Part shown: one piece after another, positions 44,317 to 53,052 of the stretch
Position numbering within the stretch: position 1 is the first letter of the stretch
Layout of the letters: every line of letters starts with the position of its first letter
Assembly: GCA_963785065.1 (NCBI GenBank)
Contig: CAWATX010000002.1
Span: forward strand, 310,001 to 374,000
DNA from: CAVSRC01 sp963785065
GTDB lineage: Bacteria; Pseudomonadota; Alphaproteobacteria; Rhizobiales; Kaistiaceae
DNA length: 64,000 bases
Reading direction: 5' to 3'
Position numbers and translations under genes: made by a program
The notes under the pieces: generated by a model
The model's database searches: none
What the model was told of the DNA's origin: nothing
Seen by the model: the letters and a program-made list of their open reading frames with translations, nothing else

Positions 44317-45066
44317 CTAGCGGCCACCGGTGATGTCGAACAGCGCCCCGTTGACATATGAGGCGGCGTCGGAAAGCAGCCATATGATCGCCTCGGCGAC
44401 TTCGTCCGCCTGTCCGGCGCGGCCAAGCGGCGTCTGCGCGCCTAGCCGTTCGGCGCGGCCGGGCTGCCCACCGCTGGCGTGAATCTCGGTGTCGATCAGC
44501 CCGGGGCGCACCGCATTGACGCGCACGCCGAGCGGCCCGCACTCCTTGGACAGCCCGATGGTCAGCGTGTCGAGCGCCCCTTTGCTGGCGGCATAATCGA
44601 CATATTCGTTGGCACCGCCGATGCGCGCCGCCACCGACGAGACATTGACGATCGCTCCGCCCGTCCCGCCGTGATCGGTCGCCATGCGCCGCACGCCCTC
44701 GCGCGCCACCAGCATGGCGCCGAGGATGTTGATGGCGATCACCATCATCAGCCGCTCGGTCGACAGATTGGCCAGCGGGCCCGGCGGCCCGATGACGACG
44801 CCGGCATTGTTGACCACGCCGGAGATCGGCCCGAAGGCCGCGGCCGTCTCGTCGAACAGGCGGACGACGTCATCCTCCCTGGCGACATCGCCCTTGACCG
44901 CGAGCGCCTTGCCGCCGGCCGCCTGAACCGCGGCAAGGGTGTCCGCGGCCGCCTTGTCGTTCGACAGATAGCTGAAGCCGACCGACCAGCCGCGTTCCGC
45001 CGCCAGCCGCGCCGTAGCCGCGCCAATACCCCGGCCGCCGCCGGTGATCACGATGGTCTTGCTCAT
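44317..45066 (-). CDS. SDR family oxidoreductase
   Basis: 249 residues. Rossmann motif ITGGGRGIGAATA, then NNAGVV, catalytic Ser in VNVSSVAAR and YAASK. The C-terminus FDITGGR is normal for the family. Its TAG stop lies exactly in the CTAG at the IS junction, so the IS inserted at the stop without cutting the protein. It is 78 bp after the FAD-oxidase gene and may be part of that operon. Confidence 0.9.
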   Translation of the reverse strand: MSKTIVITGGGRGIGAATARLAAERGWSVGFSYLSNDKAAADTLAAVQAAGGKALAVKGDVAREDDVVRLFDETAAAFGPISGVVNNAGVVIGPPGPLANLSTERLMMVIAINILGAMLVAREGVRRMATDHGGTGGAIVNVSSVAARIGGANEYVDYAASKGALDTLTIGLSKECGPLGVRVNAVRPGLIDTEIHASGGQPGRAERLGAQTPLGRAGQADEVAEAIIWLLSDAASYVNGALFDITGGR

Positions 45067-45144
45067 CTCTCTCCTCCCCGACCTGCTTTGCCGCCAGCTT
45101 CGCCTCCGTGCGCGCGCCGAGCAACCGCCTGCGGCGCAACCCGG

Positions 45145-46524
45145 CTATGCCGGCGGCCAGGCGAGGAGTTTTCCGGGGTTCATCAGGCCGTGCGGATCGG
45201 CGATGCACTTGAATTCCGGCTGCGGCGCGTCGGTGCGCTTCCAGCCGGCATTGTCGAGGGCGTAGCTGTGCGGGCTAGAGACCGCCCCGCCGAGCGCCTC
45301 GACCTCACGCACCACCTCGGCGAGCCGCGCCTCGGAGCGGTAGCGCAGGATCGGCAGGCCCGACACGAAGACGCGGCCACCACGACGCTGATATTCGAGA
45401 TGGAGCAGCAGCTCCTCGCCGAAGGACTGCTGCAGGGCGACGACGGCCTCCGTCTCGCGCCTCTCGGGAAAGCGGATCTGCAGATAGGTGATCGTCGGAT
45501 CGACTTTCAGCGCATGCAGCGTGGTGTGGTTCCAGGTGTATTCGTAGAGCGGCGGCATCGCTCCCTTGCCATCGAAGGCGGCCGCTTCCGCATCCGCCGC
45601 TGCGCGCGCATAGACGATGGTTCCGCCGTGGTCGGCGGCCATTTCGGCGAGCGCCGGACCCTGCGCCTCGGCCACCATGACGATGGCCATCGCCTGGCCC
45701 TCCGGCACCAGCGGCGCCAGCCGCTTCAGCATCGGCGGGATCTCAGGCGCAAAGACGCCGATCTCCTTCTTGGCGATGCCCTCAGCCGCGGCCAACGCGT
45801 GACCGAATGCGGCCGCCGCGGCAAGGGTCGGAAAGGCGACGACGCGCTCGGCCCAGGGTTGCCACGGCGCCAACGGCACTTCAACCTCGGTGATGATGCC
45901 GTTGACGCCATAGGCGTGCAGCACCTTGAGGATGTCGCGGCCGGCAAGCTTGATGATGCGCGGCGCTTCCTCCACCGTCACCACCTCGACGGCGGTGACC
46001 GCGCCGGGATCGGCGATCTGACCCCAAGTGCACGAGCCGCAGCCGGCGGCGCCGCCGGCGATGAAGCCGCCGATGGTCGCCTGCTTGCGGGTGGAGGGGT
46101 GGAAGCGCAGCTCCCAGCGGCCGTGGGCCGCATGGCGGTCGCGGAGCGCGCGGTCGATGTCGAGGAGCCGCGCGCCGGCTTCGAACCTTCCGCTCCCCGG
46201 CGTGACCGTGATCACCCGGTCGAGCCCGGTCATGTCGAGCACCACGCCGCCGGCCAGCGGCACCGCCTGGCCGTAATTGCCGGTGCCGCCGCCACGCACG
46301 GTGAGCGGCACGCGATGGCGGGCCGCGGCCGCGGCGATGCGGATCACCTCGTCCTTGCTCCGCGGCGCCACCACCAGCTCGGCACGCTTGTCGTCGAGCA
46401 GCGGTTTCAGGATCGGCGAAAACCAGAAGAAGTCGCGGCTCTTGAGCTTCAGCGTCGCCGCATCGTCGGCGGCCGCGATGCCGGCAAGGTCGGCGCGAAG
46501 GGCCGCGATCTGTGCCGCACTCAC
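45145..46524 (-). CDS. FAD-linked oxidase (GlcD-like), paralog 1
   Basis: 459 residues from a GTG that overlaps the creatininase-like stop (GTGA). The PCMH-type FAD domain has RGGGTGNYGQAVPL and HPSTRKQATIGGFIAGG. The C-terminal cap ends GLMNPGKLLAWP. At GCGSCTWGQ this copy has a Cys-x2-Cys that the paralog at 57278 lacks. Two-electron oxidation of a hydroxy-acid or amine-like substrate is the family role. Coupling to an amidohydrolase suggests oxidation of its product. Confidence 0.88.
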   Translation of the reverse strand: MSAAQIAALRADLAGIAAADDAATLKLKSRDFFWFSPILKPLLDDKRAELVVAPRSKDEVIRIAAAAARHRVPLTVRGGGTGNYGQAVPLAGGVVLDMTGLDRVITVTPGSGRFEAGARLLDIDRALRDRHAAHGRWELRFHPSTRKQATIGGFIAGGAAGCGSCTWGQIADPGAVTAVEVVTVEEAPRIIKLAGRDILKVLHAYGVNGIITEVEVPLAPWQPWAERVVAFPTLAAAAAFGHALAAAEGIAKKEIGVFAPEIPPMLKRLAPLVPEGQAMAIVMVAEAQGPALAEMAADHGGTIVYARAAADAEAAAFDGKGAMPPLYEYTWNHTTLHALKVDPTITYLQIRFPERRETEAVVALQQSFGEELLLHLEYQRRGGRVFVSGLPILRYRSEARLAEVVREVEALGGAVSSPHSYALDNAGWKRTDAPQPEFKCIADPHGLMNPGKLLAWPPA

Positions 46525-47318
46525 GGCGTCCACAAGCGTTTCGTGTCGAAGCGGTGGACATCGCTGCACAGCGCGACGAAGGCCGCCGCCTGAAAGTCGA
46601 CCACCGCCCTGCCCTTCTCGGCGGTGGCGGCGGCGGCATTGCCGAGCGCGCCATCCGGGTTCAGGTCCTGCGCCTTCCAGCCGAACTGCACCGGACCGTG
46701 GCCACGCAGATGTTCGAACTCTTCGATGAAAGCGAGCTGGTTGGAGCGGAAGTCCTTGGCGTTCTCCATACGCACCAGGTCGGGGCGGAGATCGAGCATG
46801 ATCGAGGTCTCCACCTCGCCGCCGTGAATGCCGTAGAGCGATTCCTCAGGTCCCGTCACGCCCTCGGGCAGACCGAACCGCGACCAGGCGGTCGCTACCA
46901 CCAGCATGTCGTGGCGCACGCGCAGTTCGCGCGCGACGATGTCGACCATCGGCACGTTGCCGCCGTGCGAATTGATGAGGATGAGCTTGTTGATGCCGGC
47001 ACGTCTGACGCTGTCGCCGATCTCCAGCCACAGCTTCGTCGTCGTCTCCCAGGTCGACGTCAGCGTGCCGGGCGACGAGATATGCTCGTTGGATTTGCCG
47101 ATCGCCTGAACCGGCAGGAAGGTCACCGGCAGGTCGTCGGGGAGGAGCGCGATCGAGCGCGCGATCATGCCCTCGGCGATGCAGGTGTCGGTATAGACCG
47201 GCAGATGCGGCCCGTGCTGTTCCACCGCCGCCACCGGCAGCACGGCGATCCAGCCGGAGGTGTCGTTGTCCGCGAAGTCGCGGGTGGTCATTTCGACCCA
47301 GGTGCGTGAGGGAAGCAT
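46521..47318 (-). CDS. Creatininase family amidohydrolase
   Basis: 265 residues. Metal-binding motifs of the family are present: VEQHGPHLPVYTD near residue 33, NSHGGN near 115, and the Glu in YGIHGGEVETS. Family members hydrolyse cyclic amides (creatinine) or ring-opened and formamide substrates. The gene starts an operon with the FAD oxidase and SDR. The exact substrate is unknown; the association with an oxidase is not typical of true creatininase. Confidence 0.88.
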   Translation of the reverse strand: MLPSRTWVEMTTRDFADNDTSGWIAVLPVAAVEQHGPHLPVYTDTCIAEGMIARSIALLPDDLPVTFLPVQAIGKSNEHISSPGTLTSTWETTTKLWLEIGDSVRRAGINKLILINSHGGNVPMVDIVARELRVRHDMLVVATAWSRFGLPEGVTGPEESLYGIHGGEVETSIMLDLRPDLVRMENAKDFRSNQLAFIEEFEHLRGHGPVQFGWKAQDLNPDGALGNAAAATAEKGRAVVDFQAAAFVALCSDVHRFDTKRLWTP

Positions 47319-47402
47319 GGGGCAATCCGAATGGGGTGGCGCGGTCGCCCATAATGGACGCGGGCGGGCACGCCCCGCAATGCCCTCGTCGGCGGCGAAT
47401 GT

Positions 47403-49892
47403 CTAGGCTGCGGAGAGCTTGGTGCCTGGCCGCTGCATCAGGGCGAGCGCGTCCTTGAGCGGCATCGGCCGGCCGGTGAGGAAGCCCTGCACCTCGGTGC
47501 AGCCCTCGGCCTTGACCCGGTCGAACTGCTCGCGCGTCTCGACACCCTCGGCGGTGGTGACGATGCCGAGGCTGTCGCACAGGCCGGTGACCGCGCGGAT
47601 GATCGCCAGTGAGCTGCCATCGGTGTTCACGTCGGTGATGAAACGCCGATCGATCTTGATCTTGTCGAAGGGGAAGCTCTGCAGGTAGCTCAGCGACGAG
47701 TAGCCGGTGCCGAAGTCGTCCATGGAGATGTGCACGCCCATGGCGCGCAGTTGATGCAGCGTCGTCAGCGTCGCCTCGCTGTCGGCGAGCAGCGTCGATT
47801 CGGTGATCTCGAGCTCGAGCCGGTTTGCCGCCAGTTCCGAACCGGCCAGGGCACCGATGACCGACTGCATCAGATGGGAGTTGCGGAATTGCGCCGGCGA
47901 CAGGTTGACCGCCACCTTCACCGGTGCCGGCCAACGCACCGCGTCGAGGCAGGCGCGCCTCAGCACCCATTCGCCGATCGGCACGATCAGCCCGCCCTCC
48001 TCGGCCAGCGCGATAAACTCGTTCGGCTGGACGATGCCGCGCTCCGGGTGGAACCAGCGGATGAGCGCCTCGAAGCCGCTGATCGCATTGGTCTCCAGGT
48101 TGAACTGAGGCTGGTAGAACAGCTCGAACTGCTCCGTCTCGATGGCACGGCGCAGGTCGAGTTCGAGCGCCCGCCGGGTCTGCATCTCGGCGTCCATGCC
48201 GCTCTCGAAGAACCGGTAGATGCCGCGACCGTCGGCCTTGGCGCGATGCAACGCCATGTCGGCGGCCTTGGCCAAACCGGCGGCGTCGGTGCCGTCGCCG
48301 GGCGCCAGCGCGATGCCGATGCTCACCCCGGCGATCACCTCGTGTCCCTGCAGTTGATAGGATTCGCCGATGGCATCGATCACGCGCTGGGCGAGCGTGC
48401 GGGCGCCCTGCGGCTGTTCGGCGCCAACCTGGACGATGGCGAATTCGTCGCCGCCGAGACGCGCCACGCTGTCGCCGTCGCGCACGCAGCCCTCCAACCG
48501 CTTGGCGACCGCCTGCAGCAGGGCATCGCCGATCGGATGGCCGAGCGTGTCGTTGGTGCTCTTGAAGTGGTCGAGATCGAGGCTGAGGACCGCGACCTGG
48601 CCGTTGCGGCCGGCGCGTGCCAGCGCATCCTCGACACGCTCGGTGAGGAGGAAGCGGTTGGGCAGGTCGGTCAGCGCGTCGTGATAGGTCATGTGGGCGA
48701 TCTTCGCTTCCGCCTTGCGGCGGTCGGTCACGTCCTCATGGGTCGACACCCAGCCGCCGTCGCTGAGTGGCTGATAGACCAGGCTGATGATGCGCCCGTC
48801 GTGGAACTGGATGACGTCCTTGAACGGCTTGCCCCCGGCGACGATGTCGTCGAGATACGCAAGATAGTGATCGGCATCGCCGCCCGGATAGCGGCCTTCG
48901 CGCAGCCGGCTCTCGAGGATCGTCTTGAGCGGCGTCCCCGGCTTGGCCAGATCCGGCGGCATCCGGTAGATCTCCGCGTAGCGCCCATTGGCGACGATCA
49001 GCTTCTGCTCCGCGTCGAACATGACCAGCCCGACCGGCATGTTTTCGATCGCCGAGAAGAAGCGCTGGCGGTCCTGTTCCACTTCCGCCGCCAGGGCGCT
49101 GCCGCGCACCAGGCTCTCGCGGTAGCCTTCGACCGCCTCGATGAGCGCGCCGACTTCGTCGCCGCGCCCGCTCTCCCCGGCCAGCGGCGCCGAGGCATCG
49201 CCCGCGTTCAGCCGGCGCATGGCCTCGCTCACCCGGCGGATCGGCGTGCTGATATTGCGGCCGACCCAGAAGATGGCGCCGGCAACGCCGAACGAGGCGA
49301 TGATGATCGCCACAATCGTCAGCCAGAAGGCCCTCAGGAAGGTGCTGCTGACCTCAGCGGCGCCCTGGTTGCTCTGCTTGCTGGAATAGGTGATCAGATC
49401 GTCGATCCGGCGCAGGGCGTGATCGAAGACGGCGAAGTTCCTGGCTTCGGAGGAACCGTTGGACTCGATCAGCCCGGTGCCCGTGTCCTGCTCCATGTGC
49501 GCCAGGTCGGCCTCGTAGTCGCGCCACACATTGCGCAGGACCGAGTAGAGCAGACGCTCCTCGGCATCCCCTGGGATCGCCTCGTAAAGCCGCCAGTCGC
49601 GGTCGAGCTTCTGCGAGATCGCCCGCATGCGGTCGGTGATGTGAACGTGCTCTCCGAGCGCGTCGTCATGCAGGCGCGAACGTGCCAGCAGCCCGTATTC
49701 GGCCATCTCCGCCTTGATTTCGCCGAGCAGCTTGATGCGCGGCATCCAAACGTTGACGATCTGTCCGGCCGACCGATTGAGGGCATGGAGATTGTAGAGC
49801 CCGGCGCCGCCCACCAGAACGATGAGCCCGAGAGCGAGCCCGAGGCCCACCAGCAGCTTGGTGCGAATACTGGCGTCCCGGAGTGCGATCAT
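47403..49892 (-). CDS. HAMP-PAS-GGDEF-EAL cyclic-di-GMP enzyme
   Basis: 829 residues. Membrane helix at about 13-33, a periplasmic sensor region of about 150 residues, a second helix near 190-210, HAMP, then PAS (about 275-395), GGDEF with an intact GGDEF at 480-484, and EAL with EAL at 608-610. The EAL domain retains the Asn, Glu, DDFGTGYSSL, Lys, AEGVET and Gln residues of active phosphodiesterases. Both synthesis and breakdown of c-di-GMP are possible. Its ATG overlaps the stop of a small upstream ORF. Confidence 0.93.
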   Translation of the reverse strand: MIALRDASIRTKLLVGLGLALGLIVLVGGAGLYNLHALNRSAGQIVNVWMPRIKLLGEIKAEMAEYGLLARSRLHDDALGEHVHITDRMRAISQKLDRDWRLYEAIPGDAEERLLYSVLRNVWRDYEADLAHMEQDTGTGLIESNGSSEARNFAVFDHALRRIDDLITYSSKQSNQGAAEVSSTFLRAFWLTIVAIIIASFGVAGAIFWVGRNISTPIRRVSEAMRRLNAGDASAPLAGESGRGDEVGALIEAVEGYRESLVRGSALAAEVEQDRQRFFSAIENMPVGLVMFDAEQKLIVANGRYAEIYRMPPDLAKPGTPLKTILESRLREGRYPGGDADHYLAYLDDIVAGGKPFKDVIQFHDGRIISLVYQPLSDGGWVSTHEDVTDRRKAEAKIAHMTYHDALTDLPNRFLLTERVEDALARAGRNGQVAVLSLDLDHFKSTNDTLGHPIGDALLQAVAKRLEGCVRDGDSVARLGGDEFAIVQVGAEQPQGARTLAQRVIDAIGESYQLQGHEVIAGVSIGIALAPGDGTDAAGLAKAADMALHRAKADGRGIYRFFESGMDAEMQTRRALELDLRRAIETEQFELFYQPQFNLETNAISGFEALIRWFHPERGIVQPNEFIALAEEGGLIVPIGEWVLRRACLDAVRWPAPVKVAVNLSPAQFRNSHLMQSVIGALAGSELAANRLELEITESTLLADSEATLTTLHQLRAMGVHISMDDFGTGYSSLSYLQSFPFDKIKIDRRFITDVNTDGSSLAIIRAVTGLCDSLGIVTTAEGVETREQFDRVKAEGCTEVQGFLTGRPMPLKDALALMQRPGTKLSAA

Positions 49893-50074
49893 CGTGGGTC
49901 TTGACGCTTCCCGCCGATAGGAACGGCCTCACCCTTGCTGGCCGCACGACCGGGTCGGCACGGCGCGAAGCGCACGGGAGTGGACTTGCCCATGAGCGAC
50001 GGCACAGCAGCGGAACGGGCGGCAAGCACGACTGACGTGGCCAGGACAACCCAGAAGAGTACAAACAATCCCAT
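49889..50074 (-). CDS. Small membrane protein upstream of the GGDEF-EAL gene
   Basis: 61 residues from the ATG at 50074: one hydrophobic segment (GLFVLFWVVLATSVVLAAR) followed by a basic, Pro-rich tail. The TGA stop overlaps the ATG of the c-di-GMP gene (ATGA), which suggests translational coupling. No homolog is known to me and it could be a chance ORF; the overlap and the membrane segment are the evidence. Confidence 0.4.
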   Translation of the reverse strand: MGLFVLFWVVLATSVVLAARSAAVPSLMGKSTPVRFAPCRPGRAASKGEAVPIGGKRQDPR

Positions 50075-50362
50075 CGTGCTTCTCGCGACCAAGGGAGCCG
50101 GACGCTCGTGCCGAAGATTGGCAGTGGCACACCGTCTAGTGTGCGACATGGATGATTAAAGTCGCTCTAATAGAACGCCTACAGAACGCGCCACTTCACG
50201 AGACCTGACAGCCTCCACAGCGCCATTCTTCCAACGAATAGTTGGGTTTTCGCCGAGCGCGTCAACCTTGCGTAAAGCACAATTCGCGATTGCGTTTTGC
50301 GGGCGCGCGACCCCGATGACCCCACCGGCGGAAACCACGCCGGCGCGAAATGATACCTCGCC

Positions 50363-51706
50363 TCACAGCGCTTCGAGGAACGCCTTGGCCGCCGCACCGT
50401 GCTCGCGGCGGAGTTGCGCCGCGTCGATGCCGATCGGCCCGCCGTCCTCGACCGTCCAGCGACCGCCGATCATCACCCGATCGGCGGCATGCGCCCCGCA
50501 CAGCACCAGCGCGGCCAGCGGATCGCCGGCGCCGGAGAAGCGCAGTTCGTCCAGCGTGAAGAAGGCGAGGTCCGCCTGCTTGCCCACTGCGATCGCGCCG
50601 ATGTCGTCACGCCCCAGGCAGCGCGCCGAGCCTTCGGTCGCCCAGCGCAGCGCGTCGAAATGGGTCACGGCGGCAGCATCGTAGGTCAGCCGGCCGATCA
50701 TCAGCGCGTGGCGCACGCCTTCCATCAGGTTGGAATTGTCGTTCGAGGCCGAGCCGTCGACGCCGAGACCGACCGGGCTGCCGGCGGCCTCCAGATCCTT
50801 GGTGCGGCACTGGCCCGAAGCCAGCACCATGTTCGATGTCGGACAATGGCAGACGCCGACGCCATGGCGGCCGAGACGCTTCACTTCGTCGTCGTTGAAA
50901 TGGATGCCGTGGGCGAGCCAGACGCGATCGTTGAGCCAGCCGCACTCCTCCAGATAGTCCACCGGCCGGCACTCGAAGTGCTGCAGGCAGTACTCGTTCT
51001 CGTCGCGCGTCTCGCCGAGATGGGTATGCAGCCGGCACTGGTGGCGCTCGGCCAGGTCGACGCTGTCGACCATCAGCCGCTTGGTCACGGTGAACGGCGC
51101 ACAAGGCGCCAGCGCCACCTGCAGCATCGAACCTTCGTTGACGTCGTGGTAGCGGTTGAGCACCCGCTCGCAGTCGGCAAGGATGGTGTCCTCATCCTGC
51201 ACGACGCTGTCCGGCGGCAGGCCGCCGTCCTTCTCCGACAGGTTCATCGAGCCGCGGTTGAGCGTCATGCGGATGCCGACGCGCCCCGCCTCCTCCGCCT
51301 GGATGTCCATGGCGTCGTCGAGACCGACCGGAAACAGGTACTGGTGGTCGGAGGAGCAGGTGCAGCCCGACAGCATCAGCTCGGTCAGCGCCAGCCGCGT
51401 CGCCAGTCGGAAGGCATCCGGCTTCACGTTCCGCGCCCAGATCGGATAGAGCGCCTTCAGCCAGGGAAAGAGCTCCTTGTTGATGGCGGCCGGATGGGCG
51501 CGGGTCAGTGTCTGGAAGAAATGGTGATGGGTGTTGATGAGGCCGGGGACGACCACATGGCGGCCGGCGTCATAGATCTGGTCAACCGGCGCCGAGGGCT
51601 TTTTCCCCGTCGCCACCAGCTCGACGATCCTGCCGTCCTCGACCACCAGCCCGCCGCCGGCACCTTCCGCTAGAACGGCCAGCGGCTCCTTGATCCACAG
51701 TCGCAT
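50363..51706 (-). CDS. 8-oxoguanine deaminase-type amidohydrolase
   Basis: 447 residues of the Atz/Trz deaminase family. The metal-binding HxH is His60 and His62 in NTHHHFF. HTHLGETRDENEY carries the next His and the Glu, followed by HCPTSN and the metal Asp in GVDGSASND. The start MRLWIKEPLA and overall length match rhizobial proteins annotated as 8-oxoguanine deaminase, converting 8-oxoguanine to urate. It is last in an operon with RidA-like and LysE-type genes. Confidence 0.85.
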   Translation of the reverse strand: MRLWIKEPLAVLAEGAGGGLVVEDGRIVELVATGKKPSAPVDQIYDAGRHVVVPGLINTHHHFFQTLTRAHPAAINKELFPWLKALYPIWARNVKPDAFRLATRLALTELMLSGCTCSSDHQYLFPVGLDDAMDIQAEEAGRVGIRMTLNRGSMNLSEKDGGLPPDSVVQDEDTILADCERVLNRYHDVNEGSMLQVALAPCAPFTVTKRLMVDSVDLAERHQCRLHTHLGETRDENEYCLQHFECRPVDYLEECGWLNDRVWLAHGIHFNDDEVKRLGRHGVGVCHCPTSNMVLASGQCRTKDLEAAGSPVGLGVDGSASNDNSNLMEGVRHALMIGRLTYDAAAVTHFDALRWATEGSARCLGRDDIGAIAVGKQADLAFFTLDELRFSGAGDPLAALVLCGAHAADRVMIGGRWTVEDGGPIGIDAAQLRREHGAAAKAFLEAL

Positions 51707-51719
51707 GACTTGCAGCCCC

Positions 51720-52331
51720 TCAATTCTCCAATGCCAGCTTGACGCCGAACAGAACGAAGACGGCGCCGGCCGCTCGTCCAACCAGCCTGCGCACCGGGCC
51801 GAAGACCCGCCCCATCCACGCGGTCGAGGCGAACAGTGCCAGCGGCAGATACCACGAGCACGAAATCGCGAAGAACGTCACAAAGGCCTCGGCGGTCAGG
51901 AGCGCGTGATGGCCAGGCGGCAGCGCCACCGCCAGAAGCGAGGCGGCGACCGCCGCCGATTTGGGATTGGCGAGTGTCGTGGCAAGGCCCCTGCGATAGG
52001 CCGAGAGGGCGCCGCCGCGTGGCGCGGCGAGCCCGGCGCCGGCCCGCCGCACCATCTGGATGCCGGACCAGACGAGATAGACCGCCCCTGCGATCCTGAT
52101 CGACGCGCCGGCAAAGGGCAGCACCACGAACAGCGCCTTCAGCCCGAACAACCCGGTCGCGAGCCAGAAGACCGTACCGGTGAGCGAGCCGAGCGCGGTG
52201 AGAAGCGCCGCTCGGCGCCCGCGCATCGTCGCCGCATAGGTGATCGCGATGAAATTGGGACCGGGAAGGATCACCATCAGCGCCCACACGGCGGCCAGCG
52301 GCGCCAGCACCGCGAGTTCGCCGCCGTTCAC
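51720..52331 (-). CDS. LysE/RhtB family exporter
   Basis: 203 residues with about six membrane helices. The N-terminal VILPGPNFIAITYAATMRGRR and the ATTLANPKSAAV segment are hallmarks of LysE/RhtB amino-acid exporters. The ATG overlaps the RidA-like stop by 4 bp. It may export an amino compound formed by the operon; the substrate is not readable. Confidence 0.88.
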   Translation of the reverse strand: MNGGELAVLAPLAAVWALMVILPGPNFIAITYAATMRGRRAALLTALGSLTGTVFWLATGLFGLKALFVVLPFAGASIRIAGAVYLVWSGIQMVRRAGAGLAAPRGGALSAYRRGLATTLANPKSAAVAASLLAVALPPGHHALLTAEAFVTFFAISCSWYLPLALFASTAWMGRVFGPVRRLVGRAAGAVFVLFGVKLALEN

Positions 52332-52717
52332 GGCGCGCCCACCGCCGTCGCCTCGACCTCGACCAGGAATTCCGGCCGCGTGAAGCCCGAGACGATGACC
52401 AGCGTCGAGGCCGGCGGCGGATCGCCGACATGGCGGTCGCGCACCGCCATATAGTCGGTCATATGCTCACGCTTGGTGACGAAGGCATTGAGCCGCACGA
52501 TGTCGCCCATGCCGAGCCCGGCCTCGGCCAGGATGGCGGCGATGTTGCGGAAGCAGATCTCGGCCTGTTCGGCCACCGTGTCCGGCACATGATCGTCGGG
52601 GCCGACCCCGAGTTGTCCCGAGCAGAAGACCAAAGGTCCGGGTTGTGCGACCGCGATGCCGTGGCTGTAGCGGCCGAACGGCACGCGGATGCCGGCAGGA
52701 TTGAGCGCTGTTGCCAT
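52328..52717 (-). CDS. RidA-like (YjgF/UK114 family) protein
   Basis: 129 residues. The family pattern is clear (YSHGIAVAQPGPLVFCSGQLG and a C-terminal FLVEVEATAVG). The position of the RidA catalytic Arg (VEVARL in E. coli) reads VIVSGF here, so this is not a canonical imine deaminase but another Rid subfamily, possibly hydrolysing a different C-N bond. First gene of a three-gene operon. Confidence 0.85.
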   Translation of the reverse strand: MATALNPAGIRVPFGRYSHGIAVAQPGPLVFCSGQLGVGPDDHVPDTVAEQAEICFRNIAAILAEAGLGMGDIVRLNAFVTKREHMTDYMAVRDRHVGDPPPASTLVIVSGFTRPEFLVEVEATAVGAP

Positions 52718-53052
52718 CGAAGCCTCGGAAAAGTTGCCCTTGACGCTACGATTGCCAGGCGCCGCCTGACAAGGGCCCGGCAAGCGGAGGATAAAGTCAG
52801 ACACTGCCGCTTTCTTGTGCAGATGGCTTGGCCTAGAGTGGCGCGCCCGCGGTGCCTGGGGGGCGGAAGGCGTCCGCTGGCGCAGCGGCGCGACATGCGG
52901 CCGATGGCATACGTCTTGCGATGTTCACGGCGAGCCGCTTTTGCCGCGGCAGATGCCGATTCGCAAAAATCGATCAGACTGGCAGACAACGAGGACACCG
53001 TGGCAATGGCTCGCAACGACCGGCCACGACAACGGAAGGCGGAGAAGGGGAA
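52718..53052. other. Divergent intergenic region
   Basis: 335 bp between the RidA-like operon and the ABC importer operon. No convincing promoter pair, TPP-riboswitch core (CUGAGA with a following ACCUGAU) or other known element is seen. A GC-rich block at 52850-52890 and a Shine-Dalgarno (AAGGGG) at the 3' edge are all that stands out. Confidence 0.5.

Larger units (their letters stand above)
43473..44317 (-). mobile_element. IS5-family insertion sequence (IS427-like)
   Basis: About 845 bp with imperfect terminal inverted repeats: the left end GGTCAGGACTTAATTG matches the reverse complement of the right end, GGTCTGTACTCAATAAG. CTAG occurs at both junctions (43470-43473 and 44317-44320), as expected for this group's CTAG/TA target. 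It contains an orfA/orfB transposase with an A-AAA-GGG slippery site. Single copy in the window and apparently intact. Confidence 0.8.

Noticed and set aside
45145..46569. Start of the first FAD oxidase at 46569
   Set aside because: It would overlap the creatininase-like gene by 49 bp; the GTG at 46524 gives a clean 4-bp coupling and aligns with the paralog start.
52718..53052. TPP riboswitch before the THI5-type importer
   Set aside because: No CUGAGA or matching downstream core seen in the 335-bp gap.
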